A stretch of DNA of 64,000 nucleotides, taken from Niallia sp052318935 (GTDB lineage Bacteria > Bacillota > Bacilli > Bacillales > Cytobacillaceae). A program made the position numbers and the translations under genes. Positions 51,784-59,939 of this stretch are shown piece after piece. The notes under the pieces are model-generated. The model did no database searches. It was not told where the DNA came from and was given only the letters and a program-made list of their open reading frames with translations. Position 1 is the stretch's first letter. Every line of letters starts with the position of its first letter. The DNA lies in assembly GCA_052318935.1 (NCBI GenBank), contig JBQRKO010000012.1. One strand, written 5' to 3'.

Positions 51784-51891
51784 TATAAAATCAGGGTAGT
51801 GACTAGTGCACCACCCTATTTTTTTCGAGAAACTTCAAGTGATGCGCAGGCACCATCCATGCTATTCCTCTAACGCAGTACTTATCTTTGT
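51784..51891. repeat. Direct repeat F, right copy
   Basis: Same order as the left copy at 48.14 kb: TATAAAATC, hairpin GGGTAGTG / CACCACCC, cgagaaacttcaagtgatgcg and the last codons of the leftward MFS gene. It also terminates both the cassette and that MFS gene. Confidence 0.8.
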
Positions 51892-53031
51892 TGTTTTCAC
51901 TTGCACATAAAACAATGCGAGTCCGATGACTGTAATAAATGGTGCGACTAACACTAAGTCTTGTAACGGCAAATACTTAACAGATAAGCCGCCGACAAAG
52001 GCACCTCCTGCATTTCCTAAATTCAGTGCGGATTGATTTAAGGTACTTGCAAGCGTCGGAGCGTCTGCGGATACTCCCAATATCCGAAACTGCAGCATCG
52101 GAATCATTGCAAAAGCTAAGACTCCAAAGATAAATATTCCTGGTACCATCAGAATGTTGGAGAATTGGAGGAAGTAAAACAAGAATAAATAGCCAACAAA
52201 GGCACTTAAAATAATAAAAAGTGATTTATTAATATTCCAATCTGCCATCTTTCCGCCTACAATATTTCCAGCAGTTACCCCTAAACCAAATACAACTAAC
52301 AGCCAGGAAACGGTAGAGGATTGATATCCGGTTACATCGGTCAAAACGGGCGTAATATACGTTACCAACGTAAATACACTGCCAAAACTAAACATGGCGA
52401 TAAGCAACGCCAGCCATAGGTTGCCGCTTTTTAATACGAGTAACTCTTGTTTTATATTGATTTTCTTTTGTTCATCATTTTTCGGAACAAGCAGGAAAAT
52501 GCCTATTAATGTAATAAAACCAATGATTGCAATGATTAAAAAGCTGCTTCTCCATCCTAATTGCTGTCCGATAAATGTCCCAAAAGGAACACCTAATATG
52601 TTGGCAACCGTCAAGCCTGTAAACATGAGCGCCATTGCACTTGCACGGCGAGAATACTCTACTAAGTTCGCTGCCATAATAGCACCGATACCAAAAAAAG
52701 AGCCATGAGCAAGTGACGTGATTAAACGAGACGCCATTAACAAACTATAACTCTCCACAACAGTCGCCATTAAATTACCGATGCAGAAGATGAGCATCAG
52801 CAGCATTAATAAGTTTTTTTGCGACATTTTATACGTGATAAGAACAAGAATCGGACCGCCAACTGCTACACCTAATGCATAGCCAGTAATTAACTGCCCC
52901 GCAGCGGGAATAGTAGAATGAACATCATGAGCTACCTCTGGTAACAACCCCATAATAACAAACTCTGTCATCCCAATTGCAAACGCACCTACAACCAATG
53001 TCCATAGTGCAATCGGGTATTTCTTCGTCAA
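51862..53031 (-). CDS. MFS transporter, DHA1 drug/arabinose-efflux type
   Basis: About 389 residues, 12 TM. Typical blocks: GMTEFVIMGLLPEVA (TM1), GYALGVAVGGPIL, ASRLITSLAHGSFFGIGAI (TM4) and GVPFGTFIGQQLGWR (motif C/G region), as in the YdhL/AraJ/YtbD-like group that exports drugs or sugars. TTG 53031 has AGGGGTG upstream; an in-frame GTG at 53040 lies inside that site. Single gene. Confidence 0.87.
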   Translation of the reverse strand: MTKKYPIALWTLVVGAFAIGMTEFVIMGLLPEVAHDVHSTIPAAGQLITGYALGVAVGGPILVLITYKMSQKNLLMLLMLIFCIGNLMATVVESYSLLMASRLITSLAHGSFFGIGAIMAANLVEYSRRASAMALMFTGLTVANILGVPFGTFIGQQLGWRSSFLIIAIIGFITLIGIFLLVPKNDEQKKINIKQELLVLKSGNLWLALLIAMFSFGSVFTLVTYITPVLTDVTGYQSSTVSWLLVVFGLGVTAGNIVGGKMADWNINKSLFIILSAFVGYLFLFYFLQFSNILMVPGIFIFGVLAFAMIPMLQFRILGVSADAPTLASTLNQSALNLGNAGGAFVGGLSVKYLPLQDLVLVAPFITVIGLALFYVQVKTTKISTALEE

Positions 53032-53246
53032 TACGATCACCCCTTCGATTTTTATTTAATACTAAATAGCATCATTATATAAAAATCTTCCTTTTGCTGT
53101 CTTGTATATTGCTCAAACTTTTTCAGAAAAACTACCTGGATTTAAATCCATACATTCATTAGCAAATAGCACAAAAAGATAAGGGTATCCTACATAAATC
53201 TTCTGTAGAACAGTTTGCTTGGAAATCACAGCCGTTTTGTCCTATA

Positions 53247-53299
53247 CAAAAAGGGTGTCCAAAACCGGAAAATCTCGGCTTATGAGACACCCTATTTTA
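53247..53299. terminator. Terminator-like hairpin related to family C
   Basis: AAAAAGGGTGTC pairs with GAGACACCCTATTTT; the loop (ccggaaaatctcggctta) resembles the family C middle (gccgaaaaatcgactta). Confidence 0.65.
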
Positions 53300-53305
53300 T
53301 CATCT

Positions 53306-53426
53306 GCACTCTTCCAGCTTTTCCATCTGTTTATTTTACCTTTAATCCATGTGGATTTAACGGAGATACCCTCAATACTAGGAAATATTTCCCCTTAATG
53401 GCATACACCATATCTTTACTATCCAT
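53306..53426 (-). pseudogene. ywbE-like gene fragment
   Basis: The minus strand reads SPLNPHGLKVK-stop-TDGKAGRVQ, clearly matching SPFHPHGIKVRLTDGKVGRVQ of ywbE at 39.3 kb except for a TAA in the middle. The N-terminal half is replaced by unrelated codons. The rest of 53041-53418 contains only the hairpin at 53.25 kb. Confidence 0.75.
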
Positions 53427-54366
53427 TTTTGTATTTAGGTCTATATTCATATATATTTGTTTTTCGTAAACTACTTCTCCATAATTTTTTTGTTTTTAGC
53501 TTTAAACTTGTTAAACATACACCGACTATGACTATTGCACCTGCCAATATCTGCATGGAAGTAATAGTTTCACCTGATAGTAAGGTAATTACTACCGTAA
53601 ATACCGGCACTAAATTCATACTAATACTTGCCTTAACTGTGCTCACTACAGGAACTGATCGGTTCCATAAAATAAAGGCAAAAACTGTTGAAAAGATACC
53701 AAGATATAGGATACTTCCAATATCAGCAATGTTTACTTGATGAATACTTATTGGTTTTGAAAATAAAAGAAAAGGCATCATTATAAATAGACCAAATAAA
53801 GATGAAATAGCCGTTGTGGTAATTGGATTAACACGTAATAAACTTTTCCCAATAATGGTGTAAAAAGTCCAGCTTAACACGACTATAAACATTGTTAAGT
53901 CCCCGATATTTAATTTATTATGGGAAAAATTAGAATGTGATCCAGAACTAATGATGATAATTACACCTAATAATGAAGTAGCAATTCCAATACCTTGAAT
54001 AAAAGTAATCTTCTCTTTTAAAAAGAAATAACTAAATACAACAACACTTACAGGAATTAATACAGTAATTAGAGATACATTGGTAGGTGTAGTATGCTTT
54101 AATGAAAAGTAAGTAAAGTAAGTAAAAAGATAACCTCCAAGTAACCCCATAAGTAATAGTTTAAACCACGATTTCCTTATTACTTCTTTCCAATCAGGTT
54201 TTTCATAAATTTGAGCAAGCGGAATAAGAACAGCAACAGCAACAATCCAACGTACCACAGTGATCCATATCGGACTATATTTAGTTAATAAATGTGGACT
54301 GAATAAAATATTCGTAGCCCAGAAAAAATTACATAACAAGAGAGAGATCCAAGCTTTATAAACCAT
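53419..54366 (-). CDS. EamA/DMT-superfamily exporter
   Basis: A 315-residue protein with 10 membrane segments in two EamA repeats (about 5-135 and 150-285), e.g. CNFFWATNILFSP in TM1 and VPVFTVVITLLSGE in TM9. The charged C-terminal tail is longer than usual. GGAGGAAG precedes the ATG. It is divergent from an Lrp-type regulator, with repeat A6 between; such pairs often handle amino acid export. Confidence 0.88.
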   Translation of the reverse strand: MVYKAWISLLLCNFFWATNILFSPHLLTKYSPIWITVVRWIVAVAVLIPLAQIYEKPDWKEVIRKSWFKLLLMGLLGGYLFTYFTYFSLKHTTPTNVSLITVLIPVSVVVFSYFFLKEKITFIQGIGIATSLLGVIIIISSGSHSNFSHNKLNIGDLTMFIVVLSWTFYTIIGKSLLRVNPITTTAISSLFGLFIMMPFLLFSKPISIHQVNIADIGSILYLGIFSTVFAFILWNRSVPVVSTVKASISMNLVPVFTVVITLLSGETITSMQILAGAIVIVGVCLTSLKLKTKKLWRSSLRKTNIYEYRPKYKNG

Positions 54367-54423
54367 TAAACTTCCTCCATTTCTTCAACATAAACATTGT
54401 TAAGATTAATCTTCTTAAATAAA

Positions 54424-54630
54424 GGCTGTTTTCGTATAGATTGTTGCTTTTAAACGCGCAGCCTGCATACCCTTCGCTTTCCGTGGGCGAGCGTCGAGCC
54501 TCCTCGTCGCATACGCTCCTGCGGGGTCTCGTCTTTCTCGCATTCCCACAGGAGTACGTGTATGCAGGCTGCTAAGAAGTGCATTTCTAAATGTATTATG
54601 TAAAAAACAACAAACTTTGAGAAAACAGCC
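54424..54630. mobile_element. Family A element, copy A6
   Basis: 207 bp, GGCTGTTTTCGTATAG to GAGAAAACAGCC, with a perfect 8-bp duplication TAAATAAA (54416-54423 and 54631-54638). It lies in the promoter region between the EamA and lrp genes. The remaining 54639-54995 is very AT-rich with no recognised element. Confidence 0.92.
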
Positions 54631-54995
54631 TAAATAAAAAATAAATGATGAGTAACTACCCGGTTGTTTTAGAGATTTTTTGAGATTATTAATATATTTT
54701 TTCACTTCAGCTATACTTTTCGAATTTGTCCGATTTTTCTAAAGTAACTTTGGTTTAAGCGTGATAACAAATAAGTGTAAGTGAAAAGATTAATGTGATT
54801 GTGCCACTATGACATGTTAACCTCACTATCTGATTATTAATTATTTTAACATTAAAGTTGATTTATAACTTTATTATTCGGTATAATCTAATAAACTTAA
54901 AATAATTTAAAGTATTTATCGTTTTTGCAAAATTAAATTCACTTTAAGTATTCAAACATTAATGTTTTTAGAATATTTGTAAAGGAGTAATTTTA

Positions 54996-55466
54996 ATGGA
55001 ATCTATCGTAAGTAAAGTTTTAGATAATGTTGATATTCAACTTTTAGATTTACTACAAAAACAAGCAGAGTTGAGTAATATTGAGCTGGCAAAACGTGTG
55101 AACTTATCTCCACCAGCTATCCATTCAAGGATAAAACGTCTAGAAAAAGAAGGTTTTATTAAAAGAAAAGTAGCTATTTTAGATCATGAAAAGCTAGGAT
55201 TTGATTTATCATGCTTCGTTTTTATCAGTGTGAATATGCACCAAGCTGAGAAGTTGGAGGCTTTGGAAAAGGCATTAGAATCTATGCCTGAAATATTAGA
55301 GTGTCATGCTTTAACAGGTGAATATGATTTTCTTATAAAAGTGGTTAACAAAGATCGGAAGGAATTAGAGATGTTTGGAAGAAAATTATATGAACTTGGT
55401 ATTACAAAAATTCAAACTAGCTTATCCCTAAGAGAAATTAAAAGTACTACAGTATTACCTATATAG
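54996..55466 (+). CDS. Lrp/AsnC-family regulator
   Basis: A 156-residue protein: N-terminal HTH (about 10-60: NIELAKRVNLSPPAIHSRIKRL) and a RAM domain (about 75-150: GEYDFLIKVV). AAAGGAG precedes the ATG. Probably controls the divergent EamA exporter in response to an amino acid. Confidence 0.92.
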   Translation: MESIVSKVLDNVDIQLLDLLQKQAELSNIELAKRVNLSPPAIHSRIKRLEKEGFIKRKVAILDHEKLGFDLSCFVFISVNMHQAEKLEALEKALESMPEILECHALTGEYDFLIKVVNKDRKELEMFGRKLYELGITKIQTSLSLREIKSTTVLPI

Positions 55467-55474
55467 GAACAAGA

Positions 55475-55693
55475 TTAAAGTTGTGAAATGTTGGGAATCA
55501 AGATGTAATATAAGAATTCAGCGCCATATTCTTTGATTAGAATGGCGCTGTTTATTCCAGATTTGTTTTTTACTAAACCGTCTTCCATAATTCCTGACTG
55601 AAGGTTTCTTCTAATCAGTTTAAAGGTTGGTTTATCTGTAATCGTTTTAGCTAGGAGACTCATCAGTTTGTCGTGCTGAACTCGGTCGAAAAA
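55475..55693 (-). pseudogene. Group II intron reverse transcriptase/maturase fragment
   Basis: On the minus strand the frame reads FFDRVQHDKLMSLLAKTITD and then FKLIRRNLQSGIMEDGLV, matching the RT region of LtrA-type maturases (KFFDRVNHD, KLIRRYLQSG). A stop precedes FFDRV and similarity ends at about 55556. No intron RNA domains V/VI are seen. It is a relic, not an active intron. Confidence 0.75.
55520..55554. terminator. Terminator of lrp
   Basis: AGCGCCATATTCT pairs with AGAATGGCGCT, followed by GTTTATT. Confidence 0.75.
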
Positions 55694-55726
55694 TTAAATC
55701 CCGAACACCCTTAGGGCTGATACCCT

Positions 55727-56329
55727 TTATATCCACCCATTCCCTTTAGCTTTAGAAATAGCTTCTATTCGATTTTTCACTTCTAATTTACTGATTGCTT
55801 CTGAAATATAATTGCGGATTGTTCCAGAGGATAAGTAGAGTGCAGCGGATATTTCTTTAGCTGTTTTACCATCAGCGACGAGTGATAATACTTCTCTTTC
55901 TCTTTCCGACAAAGGATTTTCTTTGCCCATGCTGCCAAAAATCAATTCGGATGCAAATTCTCTTTTTCCTTTTATAACATTCCGAATTGCTTCTGCTAAT
56001 TCTTCACTTGGACCGTCCTTTAGTAGATAGCCATGAACGTTTGCTTTCAGTGCTCTTTCGAAATACCCTGGACTTGCAAAGGTGGTTAAAATGACTACCT
56101 TGCACGCTGAATGGCTTCGCTGTAGCTCTTCTGCAACATCCAATCCACTTTTCATCGGCATTTCAATATCAAGCAAGCATACATCTGGCTTCAGCTTCTT
56201 TATTAAAGAAAGAGCTTCTTCCCCATTCTCCGCCTGCCCAATCACCTCTATATCCTCTTCGAAATCCAAAAGGGTTCCTAAGGCTCCTCTGAGCATTCTT
56301 TGATCCTCTGAAATAATGATTCTAATCAA
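55727..56329 (-). CDS. NarL/DesR-type response regulator
   Basis: A 200-residue regulator: receiver with IISEDQ and phospho-acceptor in CLLDIEMP (about 54), and a LuxR-type HTH at about 135-195 (LSEREREVLSLVADGKTAKEI, then YLSSGTIRNYISEAISKL). Overlaps the kinase gene by 4 bases. Last gene of an ABC-permease-kinase-regulator operon like B. subtilis yvfRSTU. Confidence 0.9.
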   Translation of the reverse strand: MIRIIISEDQRMLRGALGTLLDFEEDIEVIGQAENGEEALSLIKKLKPDVCLLDIEMPMKSGLDVAEELQRSHSACKVVILTTFASPGYFERALKANVHGYLLKDGPSEELAEAIRNVIKGKREFASELIFGSMGKENPLSEREREVLSLVADGKTAKEISAALYLSSGTIRNYISEAISKLEVKNRIEAISKAKGNGWI

Positions 56330-57459
56330 AAAGCCATCCCCTCTTTCCTTTCTTTCACAATAATAGGAACCGTTATGTGCAGGTTTGTTCCTTCTTGAGA
56401 GGAAAGGTGTAATTTCCCCTCTAAAAGTTCAAGGCGTTCTTTCATTCCTTTTAATCCATTTCCTGCTTTCCTATTATCCGTTAGCCCAACCCCATCATCT
56501 ATAACAAAAACATCCACTTTGCCAAGTTTATGGTTAATTTTAATCGTACAATTTAATGCAGAGCTGTGCTTTACCACATTTGTTACAGCTTCTCGTAAAC
56601 ATAGACTAATAATATTTTGCGTAAGAGGAGGCACGTCTGCTTTTTCTAAATCAGCTTCTATGTGATGAGCAATGCCCGCTGCTTTTAATATCGTTTGTAT
56701 CTCCACTAATTCCTCCGCAATAGTGATTGCCCGCATATCTGAAACCAATTCCCGTACTTGTTTTAATGCCGAACGGGAAATTTTTTCGATTTCTTTCGCT
56801 TCTGTTTGTGCCTGCTCTGGTTTATGAACAGCCAACTTCCCAACAAGCTGGCTTTTTAATGTAATTAACGATAAAGTGTGGCCTAATGTATCATGCAAGT
56901 CTCGTGCAATCCGCATTCGTTCCTCTCTTTTAACTAACTCATTAATCTGTTCATTGGCAAAATCCAATTGTTTTTCTAATTCCATTCGTTTAATCATCGA
57001 TCGGATGCCAAATGGCGACATCAACATAATCACAAAAAAAGGAATATAGGAGATTATACTTTTTAATGAAGTATTCTCTATATTAATAAGCAGAGGAATG
57101 GATTGCATCACAGCAAATACAATAAGAGCTAGATAAAAATTCCTTTTTCTTACATAATATCCAATAAAATTAGCCGGGAAAAAACCCATAAATAAATTAT
57201 TCGGATTGTAAAATAAACTTAACAATAAAATAATCCCCATCTGAATGCCGAGCCAATAAGAATACTTTTTCATTCCCATACAAAAATATAATTGTCGATA
57301 CGAAACAAGGAATACAATCAGAAGCAAATATCCAATAACTAGTTTTACTCCTTTTTCTTTTGAAATATCGACAGTTGGCAAAACGAGATATATTAAAAAT
57401 ACATAGGGGAAAAATCCAAATCTTTCTGGAAATATGAATAACTGCTTGTTAAATCCCAT
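56326..57459 (-). CDS. DesK-like sensor histidine kinase (HisKA_3)
   Basis: A 377-residue kinase with about five N-terminal membrane segments (residues 10-160), a coiled linker, the phospho-acceptor ARDLHDTLGHTLSLI, and an HATPase domain (LREAVTNVVKHS, DDGVGL, GLKGMKERL). This layout is that of DesK/YvfT, which sense membrane state. AAGGAGCG precedes the ATG. It sits directly after the ABC permease gene. Confidence 0.9.
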   Translation of the reverse strand: MGFNKQLFIFPERFGFFPYVFLIYLVLPTVDISKEKGVKLVIGYLLLIVFLVSYRQLYFCMGMKKYSYWLGIQMGIILLLSLFYNPNNLFMGFFPANFIGYYVRKRNFYLALIVFAVMQSIPLLINIENTSLKSIISYIPFFVIMLMSPFGIRSMIKRMELEKQLDFANEQINELVKREERMRIARDLHDTLGHTLSLITLKSQLVGKLAVHKPEQAQTEAKEIEKISRSALKQVRELVSDMRAITIAEELVEIQTILKAAGIAHHIEADLEKADVPPLTQNIISLCLREAVTNVVKHSSALNCTIKINHKLGKVDVFVIDDGVGLTDNRKAGNGLKGMKERLELLEGKLHLSSQEGTNLHITVPIIVKERKEGMAF

Positions 57460-57468
57460 AGACGCTCC

Positions 57469-58206
57469 TTAAACAGCTTCTTGTTTTCTTCTTATATACA
57501 TAGATAATAGCATAAAAAGGAAAAGGTATCCTATTAGCAAAAGGGAATTCATTACATTCGGATTGTTTCCTCTAATGATTTCCCAAGCCCCGTCAGCAAA
57601 TTGATAGGAAGGAAGCCACTTAGCAATTGCTTGCATCAATTTAGGAAAAATATCGATAGGCATCCACATTCCCCCCATAATCGCTAATACCATATAAATA
57701 AGATTGCTAATACCTGATGCAGTTTCCACCTTTTTCATTGTTCCGACTAATGTGCCAATTCCTAAGAAAGGAAAAGATCCAAAAATAATCCATACTCCAC
57801 ACATCATCCATTGAAACAGGGACAACTCAACTCCATTTATTAATACACCAGCTAGAAAAATAACTACAATAGAAAATACATGGATCAATGTTTGCGCCAC
57901 CATTTTTGCAGCAAAATACACTCCGGTAGACAGAGGGGAGATCTTGATAAATCGTGTCCATCCTTGTGTTTGTTCTTGCACTAGCTTAATCCCTAAAGTC
58001 ATAATCGATGATCCCATCACGCTAAAAGTTGTCATCGACATTAAATAATGTGCTTTCCACAGTGCTTGATCATTTTGCGGCGAACTAATGAGCTTGGTGA
58101 AAAGAAAATAAAACATAATCGGCATACATAAAGACCAAAAAATATAATAGCGATTACGGAACATTCTTAAAATCTCTGCTTTTGTTTGCATCATAAATGC
58201 GCTCAT
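57469..58206 (-). CDS. ABC-2 type permease
   Basis: A 245-residue protein with six membrane segments and the ABC-2 block YMVLAIMGGMWMPIDIFPK near the C-terminus. Starts one base after the ATPase stop codon. Likely exports a drug, lipid or peptide together with the ATPase. Confidence 0.88.
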   Translation of the reverse strand: MSAFMMQTKAEILRMFRNRYYIFWSLCMPIMFYFLFTKLISSPQNDQALWKAHYLMSMTTFSVMGSSIMTLGIKLVQEQTQGWTRFIKISPLSTGVYFAAKMVAQTLIHVFSIVVIFLAGVLINGVELSLFQWMMCGVWIIFGSFPFLGIGTLVGTMKKVETASGISNLIYMVLAIMGGMWMPIDIFPKLMQAIAKWLPSYQFADGAWEIIRGNNPNVMNSLLLIGYLFLFMLLSMYIRRKQEAV

Positions 58207-59106
58207 TTAGATAACCTCCCTATTTTCCACTAGATTTGAAAATGCTTCTTCTAGCTTCCCATGACGGATTTCAATTTGACGCATCTTTATCTTTTTTTCA
58301 AATAAACATGTAAGCACTTCATCCGCATTATCTGTTATAAGAACTATGCGATCTCGCTCTTGTTTTACCTCCAAAATATACGGCAATGCTCGGTACATTT
58401 CTAAAGAATGCTTCGCTTCATCCAAAAAGGAAATCGTTTGTTTTGTAAATCTTTCTTTTAATTGTGCAGGGGTGCCATCACTTGCGACCGTACCATTGTG
58501 GAGCATAATTATTCTTTCTGCTATTTCATCTGCTTCTTGCAAATAATGAGTTGTAAAGATAATCGTTTTTCCAGATTCTTTTAACTGTAATACCTTTTCC
58601 CAAAAGAGCTTTCTTGAGGTAATATCCATGCCAACTGTTGGTTCATCAAAAAAAAGTAAATCTGGATTGCCTACAAGTGCTAATGCAAAATTCAATCTGC
58701 GCTTTTGCCCGCCTGACAGCTTCTCCGTTCGTTTATTCCAATCCTTTTCCTCGAGTCCGGTTAATGCAAGTAAATCGGAAATCGCTAATGGGTTAGGATA
58801 ATAGCTTTGAACTAGCCGAATCACTTCTTTTACTTTTAAGCCATCCATTACACTAACGTCCTGCAGCATACAGCCAATCCTTTGTCTTACTTCTTTCCTT
58901 TTTGGATCAGACTGAAATAAAGAAATCTTTCCATTACTTACCTCCATTAATCCAATCATCATTATGATAGTCGTTGTTTTTCCCGCACCATTTGCACCTA
59001 AGATGGCAACAGCCTCTCCTTTATTAATGGAAAAAGAAATATTATCCACCGCTTTTTGATCATAAAATACTTTAGATACATTGCTTACCTGTATGACATT
59101 CTCCAT
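58207..59106 (-). CDS. ABC transporter ATP-binding protein
   Basis: About 299 residues: Walker A GANGAGKT (about 39-46), signature LSGGQKRRLNFALAL, Walker B LLFFDEPTVGMD, H-loop FTTHYLQEA. ATG 59106 follows GGAGGTG at 8 nt; an earlier in-frame start lacks a site. First gene of the leftward ABC/two-component operon. Confidence 0.92.
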   Translation of the reverse strand: MENVIQVSNVSKVFYDQKAVDNISFSINKGEAVAILGANGAGKTTTIIMMIGLMEVSNGKISLFQSDPKRKEVRQRIGCMLQDVSVMDGLKVKEVIRLVQSYYPNPLAISDLLALTGLEEKDWNKRTEKLSGGQKRRLNFALALVGNPDLLFFDEPTVGMDITSRKLFWEKVLQLKESGKTIIFTTHYLQEADEIAERIIMLHNGTVASDGTPAQLKERFTKQTISFLDEAKHSLEMYRALPYILEVKQERDRIVLITDNADEVLTCLFEKKIKMRQIEIRHGKLEEAFSNLVENREVI

Positions 59107-59186
59107 GTTCAACACCTCCGACATTTGTAATTCTATTGTAAGATGAAAAAAAACACTTGATTAGTCGCAGATGTCACCACTTTAAA

Positions 59187-59200
59187 ATGACAAATGTCAT
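59187..59200 (-). promoter_or_regulatory. Palindrome upstream of the ABC/two-component operon
   Basis: Perfect inverted repeat ATGACA-AA-TGTCAT about 80 bp before the ATPase start, with a further half site (ATGTCA) near 59171. A candidate site for the NarL-type regulator of this operon. Confidence 0.55.
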
Positions 59201-59270
59201 AAAAAAATGGAATTTAAATTATTTGTTACAGTCTATATATAGTAGAAAATAAAAGGAGGTTTTTGTTATA

Positions 59271-59787
59271 GGCTGTTTTCTAAAAGTTTGTTGTTTTTGA
59301 ATAAAATAATAAACATGGCTGAAGCACTGAGCAGCCTGAATACACGTAGACTCCTGCTTAGAAAAGCGAGAAAGACGAGACCCCATAGGAGCATAGCGAG
59401 GCCACTGAAAAAGTGAATGCTATAAAATATAGGTAGTGACAATCCAAGCAACGAAGAGGTTTTCGTTCGGTTTTCCGAGGCTTACCACACGCTTTCCGCG
59501 GGGCGAGCGCCGAGCCGCTTCGTCGCTACGCTCCTGCAGGGTCTCGCCTGTCTCGCTAATCCCGCAGGAGTCGTGCGGACGCCTCTCCTAACCAACATGA
59601 TGGTCGTTTTCAAACTCTCTATACCATTTTTACCCTAATATATTTAAGTGTTTCACCTATAATTTATCTTATAAAACACTTTTTCAGTGTCGTCAGCATA
59701 GCAACAAGGAGGCTCGGCACTCGTCCGCGGAAAGCGAAGTGTATTCAGGCTGCGAGTTTAAAAGCAACAATCTATACGAAAACAGCC
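59271..59787. mobile_element. Family A element A7 (reverse) carrying a nested family D element
   Basis: Outer ends GGCTGTTTTCTaAAAGTTTGTTG and CAACAATCTATACGAAAACAGCC are family A in reverse orientation. Removing the D insertion (59398-59694) and one 8-bp duplication leaves about 212 bp. The flanks (TTGTTATA and TAAATAAA) do not match, so it lacks a target duplication. An AAAAGGAGG site at about 59251-59259 with no gene behind it suggests something was lost here. Confidence 0.82.
59398..59694. mobile_element. Family D element nested in A7
   Basis: 297 bp with ends GAGGCCACTGAAAAAGTG and CACTTTTTCAGTGTCGTC (inverted, 16 of 18 matching) and a perfect 8-bp flanking duplication AGCATAGC (59390-59397 and 59695-59702). 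No open frame of note. A partial D is present in copy A1 at about 1.0-1.15 kb. Confidence 0.85.
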
Positions 59788-59793
59788 TAAATA

Positions 59794-59850
59794 AAAGCAA
59801 GCCCCCAAGTAAACGAAGAACTTTCGTTAGTTTGGAGACTTGCTTTTTTT
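59794..59850 (+). terminator. Strong terminator without an obvious + strand gene
   Basis: AAGCAAGcCcCCAA...AACGAA pairs with TTCGTTagTTTGGaGaCTTGC(TT), followed by seven T. The + strand upstream contains only repeat A7/D. 59851-59939 shows nothing else. Confidence 0.8.
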
Positions 59851-59939
59851 ACTTACCTAGTTTTATTTCGTCTCATCTTCCCTTTCGATATTTCATTAAA
59901 AGTATTTCAATAAACTTCGAGTAGTACTAGCAGCACCCT

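Noticed and set aside
54415..54705. 96-codon minus-strand open frame
   Set aside because: Entirely within family A element A6 and its flank.
55475..55663. Stand-alone 62-residue gene
   Set aside because: It is a piece of an LtrA-type reverse transcriptase; the last third is non-homologous read-out past the break.
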